A stretch of 64,000 bases of DNA, from assembly GCA_002420185.1 (NCBI GenBank), contig DIHO01000001.1, forward strand, positions 73,368 through 137,367, given 5' to 3'. The translations under genes were made by a program, and so were the position numbers. This DNA comes from Opitutales bacterium UBA5694. GTDB taxonomy: Bacteria > Verrucomicrobiota > Verrucomicrobiia > Opitutales > Opitutaceae. Of the stretch, positions 54,847 through 64,000 are shown piece after piece. The notes under the pieces are model-generated. The model was given only the letters and a program-made list of their open reading frames with translations, did no database searches and was not told the DNA's origin. Each line of letters begins with the position of its first letter. Positions within the stretch are counted from its first letter, which is position 1.

Positions 54847-56451
54847 ATGCTCGAACCTCTACCTCAAGAATTCTGGTCTCGCCGTACTGCGACGCATTTG
54901 CTACAACGGGCCGGCTTCGGGGGAACTCCCGAAGAACAAGAAGCCTTTTATCAGCTCGGAAAAGATCAAAGAATTGAAGGTGCAGTCGACTCGCTGCTGG
55001 AGACAAGCGAGGACTGGTCAAGCCTTTCGTGGCCCGAATGGATGCAATCGGAGGTCGATCCGAATGGAGAGGCATATGCAAGTCAGGGAATCCGCCGTCG
55101 AGATTTCAATGAATGGTATTTTAAAGTACTGCTGCAGGGACAGCCCCTCGCCGCAAAACTCCTGAAGTTTTTCATCGACCACTTCGCCGTCGATTCCGTG
55201 ACTATCGGACAGTACTATCGCTGGATTGGCATGTTCCGCTACACGGAAACGCTCCGCAAGCATGCCGCCGGCAACTTAGCCGGGGAAGACGCTCCCTTCG
55301 AGGGGGACGAACGCCTCGTGCCTCCAGGCCACTACGGAAATTTCAAAACCTTGGTTAACCATGTGTCCTGGTCTCTCGGAATGATCCGGACCCTCGATCT
55401 CTACCGAAGTAACCGAGGCAATGTGAACGAAAATTTCGGTCGCGAATTGCTGGAATTGTTCGCTATGGGGATAGGGAGCGAGTACTCCGACGATCCAGAA
55501 TACACCGAGGAGGATGTAGCTGTAGCTGCCGATGCTTTTACTGGGCGAAAATTTTACAATTTTCGCTACTACCCTGACGAAAACAGGTATACCAATCCTG
55601 CTGGGGACCGGAACCCACCGCTTCCCCCCGCAAGCGTTTGGCAAAATCGGAATTCGCAAGACCGGAGCACCAAAGGTCCTTTTTACGGATACGCGACAAC
55701 TCCCAATGGCAGCCCGATCATCGATGGGGATGACATAATAGACATCATATTTGACACAGACCGATGTGCAAAGCATCTCAGCTGGAAACTTTGGAGATAT
55801 TTCGCTTCGCCAAACCCGTCCAAGGAACTTGTGCAAGCCTTGGCTTATAAATTTCGCGACGATCACGACTACGAAATTCGACCATTCCTTAGAGACTTAT
55901 TCTTAAGCAAGGAGTTTTATGAAGATTCCGTAGTTAGCACCCAAATCAAGGATGCCGGAGATTACTTTGTATGCTTGGCCAAACAACTGGGAGTACCGCT
56001 TCCAACACGAGACGCCATGGAGGACGTCATGCAACAATTGGGATACGAAGTGATTTTCCCACCGAGCATTGCTGGTTGGCCGGAACCCCATGGCCCTGGC
56101 AACAAGTGGCTCGCAACCGGAGCAATGGTGTTCCGCATGAACATGCCGAGCATATTCACGCATCATAATTACGCCGTGTTTACTAGCGGACGAACACGAA
56201 ACTCCATGGACGAATTCCCGGAGGCCGATTGGAGCGTAATCGCTCCAAAAGAATTGCGGAGAAAAGAACAGTTTCCTCTTCTTCTCGAGCAGTTGCAAAA
56301 GCGATTCATGCCGAACCGAGAGCTACGCAAGAGCCAAGTACGAACGCTGTTCGATCACTATTCTTCCGTGAGCGAGGAGCTCGGAGAGCTCGAGGGAGTC
56401 AAAGAACTCGTCAGGCTTATTCTCGCGTTGCCAGAATATCAGACGCAATAG
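54847..56451 (+). CDS. DUF1800 domain-containing protein
   Basis: A 534-residue protein of the DUF1800 family, which regularly precedes DUF1501 genes. The N-terminal RRTATHLLQRAGFGGTPEE and the central KLLKFFIDHFAVDS, RELLELFAMGIGSEYS (E-L-F-x-M-G motif) and FTGRKFYNF are characteristic. No signal peptide is evident, unlike its partner, as is common in the family. Function is not known; proposals involve export or polysaccharide handling at the cell surface. It is 25 bases ahead of the DUF1501 gene. Confidence 0.9.
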   Translation: MLEPLPQEFWSRRTATHLLQRAGFGGTPEEQEAFYQLGKDQRIEGAVDSLLETSEDWSSLSWPEWMQSEVDPNGEAYASQGIRRRDFNEWYFKVLLQGQPLAAKLLKFFIDHFAVDSVTIGQYYRWIGMFRYTETLRKHAAGNLAGEDAPFEGDERLVPPGHYGNFKTLVNHVSWSLGMIRTLDLYRSNRGNVNENFGRELLELFAMGIGSEYSDDPEYTEEDVAVAADAFTGRKFYNFRYYPDENRYTNPAGDRNPPLPPASVWQNRNSQDRSTKGPFYGYATTPNGSPIIDGDDIIDIIFDTDRCAKHLSWKLWRYFASPNPSKELVQALAYKFRDDHDYEIRPFLRDLFLSKEFYEDSVVSTQIKDAGDYFVCLAKQLGVPLPTRDAMEDVMQQLGYEVIFPPSIAGWPEPHGPGNKWLATGAMVFRMNMPSIFTHHNYAVFTSGRTRNSMDEFPEADWSVIAPKELRRKEQFPLLLEQLQKRFMPNRELRKSQVRTLFDHYSSVSEELGELEGVKELVRLILALPEYQTQ

Positions 56452-56476
56452 TCAGAACCGGAAACTTACAAACGAT

Positions 56477-57850
56477 ATGAGCACAAAATTGAACAGAAGA
56501 GACTTCGTTTCCAAATCTATTTGGGGAGCGACAGCCTCGATGACGTTGCCTGGTTTCCTTCAGCAAACGCTTTTCAACCTAGACGCTCGTGCCCAAAGCC
56601 TTCCTTCTCAAGGCGGCGAAGGTCCAATTATTCTTCTCATGGAGATGGCCGGGGGTAATGATACACTAAACACGCTTATTCCTTACACGAATTCTATTTA
56701 TCGCGGGGCCCGGCCTACAATTAGACTCGGAACAGAACACAATATACTTAAGATAACAGACAAGGACGGTCCCAGCGTCACCGGTAACAATGAACCTCTC
56801 GCGCTTCACCCCAATTTGTCGAATTTCAAGCAAATGTGGGACGACGGGGAACTCGGCATAATAAATGGGGTTGGCTATCCCAATCCCAATCTGTCTCACT
56901 TCAAGTCTTTCGACTACTGGCATTCTGCAGAACCGAACAGCATCCCCAAAGATGGATGGGTCGGACGCTATTTAGATAACCAATGTGATGGATGCGGTGC
57001 TACGACAGGAATTTTTATCAATCGCCGACCCACGCTAGCCTTTCAAAGCAGTAGTGTGTCTTCCCCAACGGTAACGTTTCAAAACCCCCAGTTCTTCAAT
57101 TGGCGTGATCGGCAAGGTTTGGGCCGGGAAAAGTCACTGGAAGGCCTGTACCGCAATCTAATTGGCCTCGATCATGGGGCAGACGACGGAATAAGTGGTG
57201 ACGATGACACGCTGGCTTATGTTCAGCGATCAGCACACAGCGCTATGATTAGTACGGAGAGCGTTCAACAAGCTATGGATCGGGGAGGCGAGCTTCTAAA
57301 CCCGAGTTGGCCCAACAACGGCCTCGCCAACAGCCTGAAAACCATCGCACAGCTGATTAAAGGGCAAAGCGAAACTTCCGTGTACTACGCTCGCCAAGGC
57401 GGATACGATACACACAACAACCAGATTTTAACCGGAGACCCACTCACCGGTCGCCATTCCGATCTAATGCAAACCTTGAATGGAGCCTTAGGTGCTTTCG
57501 TAGATGAAATGAAAGCCCAAGGGAATTGGGAACGCATGGTTATCCTCACATTCAGCGAGTTCGGGCGTAAAGTGATCGAAAATGGGAGCCTTGGCACGGA
57601 CCATGGAGCAGCTGAAACGCTTTTTGTCATGGGAGGTCGTGTTGCCGGGAACCAATACTACGGACTCTATCCCGACTTGGCAGCCGATGCCCGAGTGAGT
57701 CGAAATAGCATGGATTTCAACGTTGATTTCCGAACTGTGTACCGTTCGATACTAGAGAAATGGATGGGCGTTCCTGCCTCGGCTATGCCTGCTATCTTCC
57801 CTTCGCCCCCAGTAGACTTCACGCCGCTAGACATCATCAACCCGTTATGA
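56477..57850 (+). CDS. DUF1501 domain-containing protein, Tat-exported
   Basis: A 457-residue protein with a twin-arginine signal (NRRDFVSKS, hydrophobic to about residue 28). MEMAGGNDTLNTLIPY near 55, HFKSFDYWHSAEPN near 138, YDTHNNQ near 312 and TFSEFGRKVIENGSLGTDHGAAE near 357 are family landmarks; the fold is related to alkaline-phosphatase-like enzymes. Probably exported folded to the periplasm. Stop and next start overlap (ATGA at 57847-57850), coupling it to the large repeat protein. Confidence 0.9.
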   Translation: MSTKLNRRDFVSKSIWGATASMTLPGFLQQTLFNLDARAQSLPSQGGEGPIILLMEMAGGNDTLNTLIPYTNSIYRGARPTIRLGTEHNILKITDKDGPSVTGNNEPLALHPNLSNFKQMWDDGELGIINGVGYPNPNLSHFKSFDYWHSAEPNSIPKDGWVGRYLDNQCDGCGATTGIFINRRPTLAFQSSSVSSPTVTFQNPQFFNWRDRQGLGREKSLEGLYRNLIGLDHGADDGISGDDDTLAYVQRSAHSAMISTESVQQAMDRGGELLNPSWPNNGLANSLKTIAQLIKGQSETSVYYARQGGYDTHNNQILTGDPLTGRHSDLMQTLNGALGAFVDEMKAQGNWERMVILTFSEFGRKVIENGSLGTDHGAAETLFVMGGRVAGNQYYGLYPDLAADARVSRNSMDFNVDFRTVYRSILEKWMGVPASAMPAIFPSPPVDFTPLDIINPL

Positions 57851-60753
57851 AGACGATTTCTTACGCCTTTCTTATTCTTGCCGCTTCCGTATTTTCAGGT
57901 CGCTTATTTTCAAATACCTTTGAGCTTGTTTCGCTGTCCGGCGAAACGGCGGAGCCAACCGCCGGACGGGAGTTCGATTCATTCTCGATCCCGAATATCA
58001 ACGAGGATGGCCAAGTTTCGTTCGGGGCCTTGTTTAAGATTTCCGACGTCGGAGAAACATCAGCTGACAATTCTTTTGCAAATCGAGGACCAGATCACCT
58101 TGATGCTGTCCTTCAATACATCAATGGAAGACTCGAGCTAATAGCCGCCGTAGGCGAGCCTGCAACCATCAGCGGTGAAACAGGGGTTTTTGAAAGTATT
58201 CGTTCTATTTCGGCGACCGGCGGTCCGAGCATAGCCTTCGCAGGGATAATTGCCCCTGGGCACAGTCTTTCGTCGTCAGAAATTCTACTTTCCGCTCGCA
58301 TGATCGAAGATTCATCGAGCCCAGAATTCGAAACCATTGCCACAACCGTCGGTAGCCGGCAATCAAGTCGACCGGTAGTCGGTTACGATGGAATGATCGC
58401 TCAGCCAAAGAGGTATCAGTACTTTGGAACTCCCCAGAGCTTAGCCAACCACGGATTTTCTTTCTTTTCACGACTCACTCTTTCCAATAACCCGGATGAT
58501 AGGGGAATATGGGTCGTCGAGCTACCGGCTACCGGCACAGGTTCGCTTCCCGTATTGAAGCTCGCTGCAATCGAGGGCTCCCCTCTCAATGGCGGCACAG
58601 CGACGATTGCTAAACCAGTCACCCTCGCTCAAAACGCTTCCTTGAATGGAGCCTTACTAGCCACCATCGAGGACTCCGACGAAAACGATTTCAACAACGA
58701 TAGAGGTATATGGGCTCTTGATTCTAACTTTGGGGCAACATTAGTAGCGAAATCCGGTGATTCAGCTCCTGGATCTAGCGACTCCTTTCTCTCTCTCGGA
58801 GAACCATCTATTGATGGTGAGGGCAATATCTATTTCTGGGCTAGTTTACAAAATGCCAACGAAGCGGAAGGCTTGTATCAATACGTAAATGGTGCCCTCA
58901 GCTTGCTCATTTCTTCAGAGCAACCCGTTGAGATATTTGGGGTCAACCGTTCCTTCAGTACCTTCATGGACCCAGTCGCCAGTGATGATGGGGCTTTAGC
59001 CGTTTACGCTACAGAATCCGATGGCGATCTCAATACTATCCTGGCTAGGTCCACATCAGGCGAGTGGTCGATTATCGCTCAATCCGGACTTCAAGCTCCT
59101 GGGACAGCTCTCGGAGTCACCTTCGATCTTCTCAGTTTTCCAATAATAAACGGTGTCGGCCAAATTGCCTTTCAAGCAACTCTTGAAGGCCTCGGAGATT
59201 CGATTAGCGATACAACAGATTCCGGTGCCTGGGCAACCGACGAAAATGGTGCAGTCGTCCTTATCGCTAGGGAAGGAGATACATTTGATCTCAAGCCTAG
59301 CTTCCCAGCCACCGTGAGCGGAGCCGAGATAGGGGGATTCAATTCCAATGGCCAGCTTGCCATGAATTACGCCTTCACAAATGGGGTAAACGCAATCGCG
59401 ATTGTCGGAATCGAAGCCCTGTTGCCACCCGCGATCAGTGCCCATCCCTCAAGCACAGCGACCTATGACGGCGAACCCATAGCCCTCTATGTGGAAACTT
59501 CAGGACAAGGCCCTTTCACCTACCAGTGGATGAAAGATGGAGAAGATATACTGGGAGCTACCAGCAGTACACTAACTATTTCTACAGCTACCGCCAGTGA
59601 CGATGGTGACTACACTGTCGCTGTAATGAGCCAAACGGGATCCGTTGTTAGCGATGTCGCCAGTCTCTCCGTACAGAATTTACCAGACACCCCTGCTTTC
59701 GTTGATCAGCCGTTAGGAGATGTCGTTCTGAAAGGAGGCGTAGCTACGCTTGATAGCCGAGCCGTATCTAATTCCTCCATCGAATACCAGTGGTATTTCA
59801 ATGGCGATATTTTGGAAGGTGAAACCAGATCTGTTCTAAGTATTAGCCCAGCAAATACTGAGGACGAGGGAACGTACTACGTAGTAGCCACCAGCACTGG
59901 AGGGTCAACCGCTAGCGAAAATTCTGAAATCCTCGTCACTGACAAACGCCTTTACAATATCGCGACCAGAGCCCGCGTTGGAACGGGGGCCAATGTTTTG
60001 ATCGCCGGTTTCGTGATTATTGGGCCAGATCCAAAAGAAATTCTAGTCAGGGGCATAGGTCCTAGCCTAGTAGAAAATGGTATCAACGACCCCCTTTTGA
60101 AACCTCGACTCGAGATTTACAATTCGGCTAGCGAATTAATTTTTTCTAATGAAGGGTGGGCGGAAAACGAAGATCCAGACGCTATCACCGCCGCTTCCCA
60201 AGTCGTCGGGGCCGGAGGGCGCAATCTTCATGACGATGACACAGCTCTTCTAGTCGAGCTCGAGCCAGGACTCTATACCGCAATCGTTAGTGGACAAGAC
60301 AACTCAACCGGAATCGCCTTAGTCGAGGCCTTCGAGATTGAGGAAAACTTTACTCGCATGATCAATTTATCGTCTCGAGCTCTGGTCGGCACAGGAGCCG
60401 ACGTGGTCATTCCTGGATTCGTTGTGCAGGGCGATTTGCCAAGTCGCGTGTTGATCAGAGCCGTCGGTCCCAGTCTAGAGAATCAAGGGGTCGCTGGATT
60501 TCTCGCTAATCCCCAGATAATCGTCCACGACATCGCAGGAACGCCTATCGCCTCCAACGACGGGTGGCTCAATTTATGGGACCCGTCTCAGATTACTGAA
60601 GCAAGCCAGCTCGTTGGTGCCTTTCCACTAAAAGGAGATAGCGAAGACGCCGCCATAATCATGGATCTTGAGCCTGGTCTGTACACGGTCATTGCTTCGG
60701 GAGAAAATGAAACGACTGGCGTTGCCTTAGTCGAACTGTACGCGATCCCATAA
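57847..60753 (+). CDS. Large secreted protein with Ig-like and C-terminal GPSL-type repeats
   Basis: The ATG at 57847 overlaps the DUF1501 stop and begins a signal peptide (KTISYAFLILAASVFSG); an in-frame ATG at 57760 lies inside the previous gene. About 968 residues. The first 510 residues repeat a beta-rich pattern with GEPATISGETG and ADSDENDFNNDRG-like segments, probably a beta-propeller-like domain. Two immunoglobulin-like domains follow (PFTYQWMKDGEDILGATSS; IEYQWYFNGDILEGETRS). Two copies of a roughly 135-residue repeat end the protein, each with VGTGAxV.I.GFV, RGIGPSL or RAVGPSL, EGWA/DGWL, VGA and LEPGLYT. Likely a cell-surface or secreted adhesion-type protein; ligand unknown. Decayed further repeats lie beyond the stop. 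Confidence 0.85.
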   Translation: MKTISYAFLILAASVFSGRLFSNTFELVSLSGETAEPTAGREFDSFSIPNINEDGQVSFGALFKISDVGETSADNSFANRGPDHLDAVLQYINGRLELIAAVGEPATISGETGVFESIRSISATGGPSIAFAGIIAPGHSLSSSEILLSARMIEDSSSPEFETIATTVGSRQSSRPVVGYDGMIAQPKRYQYFGTPQSLANHGFSFFSRLTLSNNPDDRGIWVVELPATGTGSLPVLKLAAIEGSPLNGGTATIAKPVTLAQNASLNGALLATIEDSDENDFNNDRGIWALDSNFGATLVAKSGDSAPGSSDSFLSLGEPSIDGEGNIYFWASLQNANEAEGLYQYVNGALSLLISSEQPVEIFGVNRSFSTFMDPVASDDGALAVYATESDGDLNTILARSTSGEWSIIAQSGLQAPGTALGVTFDLLSFPIINGVGQIAFQATLEGLGDSISDTTDSGAWATDENGAVVLIAREGDTFDLKPSFPATVSGAEIGGFNSNGQLAMNYAFTNGVNAIAIVGIEALLPPAISAHPSSTATYDGEPIALYVETSGQGPFTYQWMKDGEDILGATSSTLTISTATASDDGDYTVAVMSQTGSVVSDVASLSVQNLPDTPAFVDQPLGDVVLKGGVATLDSRAVSNSSIEYQWYFNGDILEGETRSVLSISPANTEDEGTYYVVATSTGGSTASENSEILVTDKRLYNIATRARVGTGANVLIAGFVIIGPDPKEILVRGIGPSLVENGINDPLLKPRLEIYNSASELIFSNEGWAENEDPDAITAASQVVGAGGRNLHDDDTALLVELEPGLYTAIVSGQDNSTGIALVEAFEIEENFTRMINLSSRALVGTGADVVIPGFVVQGDLPSRVLIRAVGPSLENQGVAGFLANPQIIVHDIAGTPIASNDGWLNLWDPSQITEASQLVGAFPLKGDSEDAAIIMDLEPGLYTVIASGENETTGVALVELYAIP

Positions 60754-61366
60754 GAGACCGTTCTTACCAGAGGCGTTGGACCCAGTCTCCAGCAATTCGC
60801 TCTCGACGAAATTCTTAAGAACCCAGTTCTTCAGCCTCCTAGACCCAACGGAATGATATCCAAGGATTCAGGTTAGGCGGCCAAATCGGACGAAGTGTAA
60901 ATCAAAGACGCAGCTCAGTCAGTCGGAGCCTTTGCCTTTACGGAAGATTCAGATGACACGGTCATATTGGTCGATTTGGATCCTGGCGTTTATACTGCCA
61001 TTTTCAGTGAAGAGAAAAACACCACCAGGATAGCCTTGGTAAGAATCTACGAAGCAGAACTAAGCTTCTCCCGCCTCGTAAATATTTCTTCTCAGGCTTT
61101 TTTGGGAACCCAAAGTGATATTTACGCACCCACCTTTGTGGGTTACTGAACTCCTCCGATGAGATTATTGCAACTAATCATGGCTGGACCGGTCTCTCTT
61201 CCATTACCGAACCAGCCGCTTCGCTCGGCACCTTCGCGATTGATACAGAGAGCCCGAATGCCGCGAAAGATCTACGACTTTATCGCAATATCAAGAGAAT
61301 CCCTGCCAACTCCTTCGATCGGATTCGCATCAAAAAAGTTCGACAAGGCAATCGGAGCCGGATGCA
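60754..61366 (+). pseudogene. Decayed extra C-terminal repeats of the upstream secreted protein
   Basis: The frame of the repeat protein continues past its TAA with the same repeat motifs but several stops: TRGVGPSLQQFALDEIL at 60766 onwards, then VGAFAFTEDSDDTVILVDLDPGVYTAIF near 60925-61005, then FSRLVNISSQAFLGTQSDI near 61066, and in another frame NHGWTGLSSITEPAASLG near 61178. These correspond to a third and fourth repeat unit. The start of the third unit (the VGTG...GFV part) is missing, pointing to a deletion. The region ends against the converging pfp gene. Confidence 0.8.
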
Positions 61367-62626
61367 CTACAACACGTATCTCTCCAACCGTTTGTCAACC
61401 TTGAGCCGCTTTAGCTTGGAGAATACCGGAAGACCGTTGTCAAAAGGCACCTCAACCTCCCCTTGGATAAGTGGAATAGCATACTTGATAAATGGATAAT
61501 TCATACTCACGCCATCGTCATTGATCCAGTCATCAGGAATCCGCTTAGTCCCTTCGGAAACTTCACGCAAATCCGCCAGCCCTGTCTCGCACGCATAGGT
61601 GTCCGACTCAGTCCGCTGCAACGTAATCATCTTTCCAGACTCCTCTTTCTCGACTGCTGCCAAAACCGCATTCCTCCCAGCCAGGTAGGCCTCATCTACA
61701 TCGGTTTTGGAAGCACAATGTGCCGCCGTCCTTTGAGCAATGCCCAGTTTGCACGAGCGAGCACTCACGCTCAGGCTCCGTTCAACGAGCCCTTTCAGGT
61801 ACTCTCCTGAACCTCCGAGCTGCACGTTTCCAAAAGCATCAATGCTAGAAGATCCAACCGATACATAGTTCCCGTCCGTATCGACTAAGCCTTCGCCAAC
61901 CACGATCACACAGTATTTTTCGCGCTGAAGAACCCGCTGTACATCTTCGATAAACTTTTCGGGAGCGAACGGCACTTCCGGTAGGTAGATCAGATGCGGA
62001 GGGTCATAAGGGTGGTCCCGTCGCTTGCAGAGGGCGGCTCCGGCAGCGATCCAGCCAGAATTACGGCCCATAACTTCTAAAATGGAAACGTAGTCTCCCT
62101 GCCCCACAGCCTCGTTGTCCCTCGCCATTTCACGAACGGTCGTCGCAACGTACTTAATGACACTCCCGTAACCCGGCGTATGGTCGGTAAGAGTGATATC
62201 GTTATCGATCGTTTTGGGGACACCAATCACGCGAAGCTCATGTCCTCCCTCGGCAGCGGCCGCATTAAGCTTAGCCGCAGTGGCCATCGAATCATTGTCT
62301 CCTATATAAAAGAAATAACAGATGTTGTGGACCTTGAACACTTCGATCGCCCGATCGTAGTCCGCTTGCTTTTTGAACTGAAAACGGCTTGTCCCCAATG
62401 CAGCACCGGGAGAGACACGGAGTCCGCGAATGGCTTGCTGAGACTCCGAGGCTAAATCCACGAAATCCTCATTTAAAATGCCAAGCACTCCATTGAGGCT
62501 GCCGTAGATTTCTTCGATACACTCATAATTGAGTGCTTCTTCGATCACGCCTGCGAGCGTTGCGTTGATAACGGCTGTCGGTCCACCCGACTGCCCGACG
62601 AGGCAATTTCCTTCTAGTTCGGCCAT
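61367..62626 (-). CDS. pfp: PPi-dependent phosphofructokinase (6-phosphofructokinase)
   Basis: A 419-residue enzyme interconverting fructose-6-phosphate and fructose-1,6-bisphosphate. GQSGGPTAVINATLAGV near residue 11 is the phosphate-donor loop. GDND at 109-112 and PKTIDND at 137-143 are the forms with Asp and Lys that block ATP and favour pyrophosphate, so PPi dependence is expected. MGRNSGWIAAGAAL near 187 and GEGLVDTDG near 254 complete the site. The final codons overlap the frame of the decayed repeats on the other strand. Confidence 0.9.
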   Translation of the reverse strand: MAELEGNCLVGQSGGPTAVINATLAGVIEEALNYECIEEIYGSLNGVLGILNEDFVDLASESQQAIRGLRVSPGAALGTSRFQFKKQADYDRAIEVFKVHNICYFFYIGDNDSMATAAKLNAAAAEGGHELRVIGVPKTIDNDITLTDHTPGYGSVIKYVATTVREMARDNEAVGQGDYVSILEVMGRNSGWIAAGAALCKRRDHPYDPPHLIYLPEVPFAPEKFIEDVQRVLQREKYCVIVVGEGLVDTDGNYVSVGSSSIDAFGNVQLGGSGEYLKGLVERSLSVSARSCKLGIAQRTAAHCASKTDVDEAYLAGRNAVLAAVEKEESGKMITLQRTESDTYACETGLADLREVSEGTKRIPDDWINDDGVSMNYPFIKYAIPLIQGEVEVPFDNGLPVFSKLKRLKVDKRLERYVL

Positions 62627-62817
62627 GGTGTAAATATTTTTGAAAGTTCTACGGTAGTTGGAGAGTCAAAGATCAACCAAACTCACTTGGCAACCAAATT
62701 TCAGATCTCATTTGCAGGGCTTTGCTATCCATTCCCTAATTTCCGTTCACAAGCCCGATGAACTCAGATTCGCAAAGCTTGACCCGATCAATTGAACCTT
62801 CCATTCAGATACGTCTT

Positions 62818-64000
62818 ATGGCTAAAGCCCAAGCATCGCAAAACGCCCAAATGGACGCAATCGTCGCTTTATGTAAACGACGCGGATTCATCTTCCAGTC
62901 TTCGGAAATCTACGGAGGCTACAACGGCTTCTTCGACTTTGGCCCGCTCGGCGTTGAACTTAAGCAAAACATTAAAGATGCATGGTGGCAAGACATGGTC
63001 CACCGACGCGACGATATCGAAGGCCTGGACTCCTCTATTATTATGTCGCCAAAAATCTGGGAGGCGTCTGGCCATGTCGGCGGATTCTCGGATCCCATGG
63101 TAGACTGCAAAGTCTCGAAGATGCGCTACAGAGCAGATCAGCTTTTCTTTTCGCCCGTCGTAGTCAATGGCGAAATCATTGGTTACGTCTCCGTTCTTGA
63201 GGATGAAAATATGGAAGCCGCAGCTCAGGCCGCCGCCGAGAAAGTGAAGCGTAAGCAGGGTGTTCAAGGCGAACTGGCCCCTATCGAGCTGAAAGACTAC
63301 ACCGAAGCGGATCCTTCTCAATATGAGCTAATCCCTTCCCCTGCAACAAGAGAGCCGGGCTCCCTTACTCCGCCGCGCGACTTCAATCTCATGTTTGAAA
63401 CCAAGGTCGGGGCCCTAAGTGACTCGACCGCACTTGCCTACCTTCGTCCCGAAACCGCACAGGGTATCTTTGCAAACTACAAGAACGTCGTCGATACCGG
63501 CCGGGTCAAAATCCCCTTTGGAATTGCCCAAATCGGGAAAGCGTTTCGTAACGAGATAACCCCGCGAAACTTCATTTTCCGCTCCCGAGAATTCGAGCAA
63601 ATGGAAATGGAGTACTTCATCGCTCCAGACGCAGATTGGAAGTCTGCTCACCGAGAATGGATTGACTGGTGTAAGAACTGGCTCGTTTCTGTGGGCTTGC
63701 CTGAGGAAATGCTGGGCGAGGACGTTCATCCCCAAGAAAAGCTCTCCCACTACTCTCGTGGAACCACCGACATCACCTTTCGATTCCCGTTCGGAGAGCA
63801 AGAGCTATGGGGTATCGCCTGTCGTGGCAACTTCGATCTTACTCAGCACCAGGAATATTCGGGTAAGTCCATGGAGATCTTTGACGAAGCGGCTAAGGCA
63901 AAATACGTCCCACATGTCGTTGAACCTTCTCTCGGTGTCGATCGCGTTCTCCTCGCAATTCTTACCGCAGCCTATACCGAAGATGAAATCGGCGGGGAGA
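62818..64000 (+). CDS. glyQS: Glycine--tRNA ligase, dimeric type (3' end outside window)
   Basis: Charges tRNA-Gly. The reading frame from the ATG at 62818 (MAKAQASQNAQMDAIVALC) stays open to the window edge, giving at least 394 residues; an in-frame ATG at 62758 would add 20 residues. Motif 1 region FQSSEIYGGYNGFFDFGPLG, the class II motif 2 segment GIAQIGKAFRNEITPRNFIFRSREFEQME, broken here for length, near residue 237, and the VEPSLGVDRVLLA motif 3 region near residue 370 are present. An inserted segment of about 60 residues rich in Glu and Ala (around 125-180) lies between motif 1 and motif 2. Confidence 0.94.
   Translation, partial: MAKAQASQNAQMDAIVALCKRRGFIFQSSEIYGGYNGFFDFGPLGVELKQNIKDAWWQDMVHRRDDIEGLDSSIIMSPKIWEASGHVGGFSDPMVDCKVSKMRYRADQLFFSPVVVNGEIIGYVSVLEDENMEAAAQAAAEKVKRKQGVQGELAPIELKDYTEADPSQYELIPSPATREPGSLTPPRDFNLMFETKVGALSDSTALAYLRPETAQGIFANYKNVVDTGRVKIPFGIAQIGKAFRNEITPRNFIFRSREFEQMEMEYFIAPDADWKSAHREWIDWCKNWLVSVGLPEEMLGEDVHPQEKLSHYSRGTTDITFRFPFGEQELWGIACRGNFDLTQHQEYSGKSMEIFDEAAKAKYVPHVVEPSLGVDRVLLAILTAAYTEDEIGGE

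Overview
The window reads as chromosomal DNA of a marine-type Verrucomicrobiota, most likely class Opitutia (Opitutales/Puniceicoccales). The basis is family content only: DUF1592/DUF1552 and DUF1800/DUF1501 secreted protein pairs, a sulfatase, the 'GTG..V.I.GFV...GPSL' C-terminal repeat protein, a DUF3299 protein, a three-gene proton-translocating transhydrogenase, a PPi-type phosphofructokinase and a dimeric glycyl-tRNA synthetase. No rRNA gene is present, so the placement is an inference.

Layout. 1-1509: end of a sugar ABC transporter (ATPase and permease). 1620-1731: inverted repeat and REP-like hairpin. 1880-3415: secreted sulfatase. 3417-3856: broken cyclophilin. 3957-7923 (minus): DUF1552 then DUF1592 cytochrome-like protein, with a REPIN-like double hairpin inside the start of the latter. 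8067-10980 (minus): four-gene module of ABC ATPase, permease, His-rich lipoprotein and DUF3299 protein. 11104-14469: degenerate thioredoxin-like gene, intact imelysin, and a badly frameshifted DUF1111 di-heme gene. 14529-14909: BlaI-type repressor. 15020-17891 (minus): pntAA-pntAB-pntB. 18383-20228 (minus): rarA and a YhcH-family gene. 20290-20793: two small ORFs. 21301-35008 (minus): thirteen-gene complex I operon, nuoB to nuoN, without nuoA. 35195-35284: tRNA-Ser(GGA). 35285-37626: an islet of small unknown genes bounded by the tRNA-Ser 3' end and an imperfect copy of it. 37968-39721: aromatic-type aminotransferase and dcd. 39722-41183: AT-rich stretch with a MORN-repeat lipoprotein. 41184-49884: mixed housekeeping genes (yidD, RibD-type deaminase, nitroreductase, sufE, an RNA uracil methyltransferase, osmC-like, purB, sulfotransferase, glycosyltransferase, holA). 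49979-52433: moeA-moaC-moaD-moaE. 52919-54421: gnd. 54847-60753: DUF1800, DUF1501 and a large Ig-like/repeat secreted protein, followed by decayed further repeats to 61366. 61367-62626 (minus): PPi-phosphofructokinase. 62818 to the end: glycyl-tRNA synthetase, cut by the window edge.

How the genes work together. Complex I and the transhydrogenase form a respiratory and NADPH-balancing block, with gnd and the PPi-phosphofructokinase supplying sugar catabolism. The molybdopterin genes make cofactor for enzymes not encoded here. The Tat- and Sec-exported DUF pairs, sulfatase and ABC transporter fit a heterotroph degrading complex, possibly sulfated, polysaccharide, but substrates cannot be read from the sequence.

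The main pattern beyond standard genes is local decay: at least four loci (cyclophilin, thioredoxin-like, DUF1111, repeat-protein tail) are recognisable but broken, beside REP-type hairpins and a tRNA-linked islet. No CRISPR array, complete transposase, prophage or recognisable defence system was found. No wholly new multi-gene system can be claimed; the best candidates for a second look are the REPIN-in-gene arrangement, the tRNA-Ser islet and the His-rich lipoprotein/ABC/DUF3299 module.
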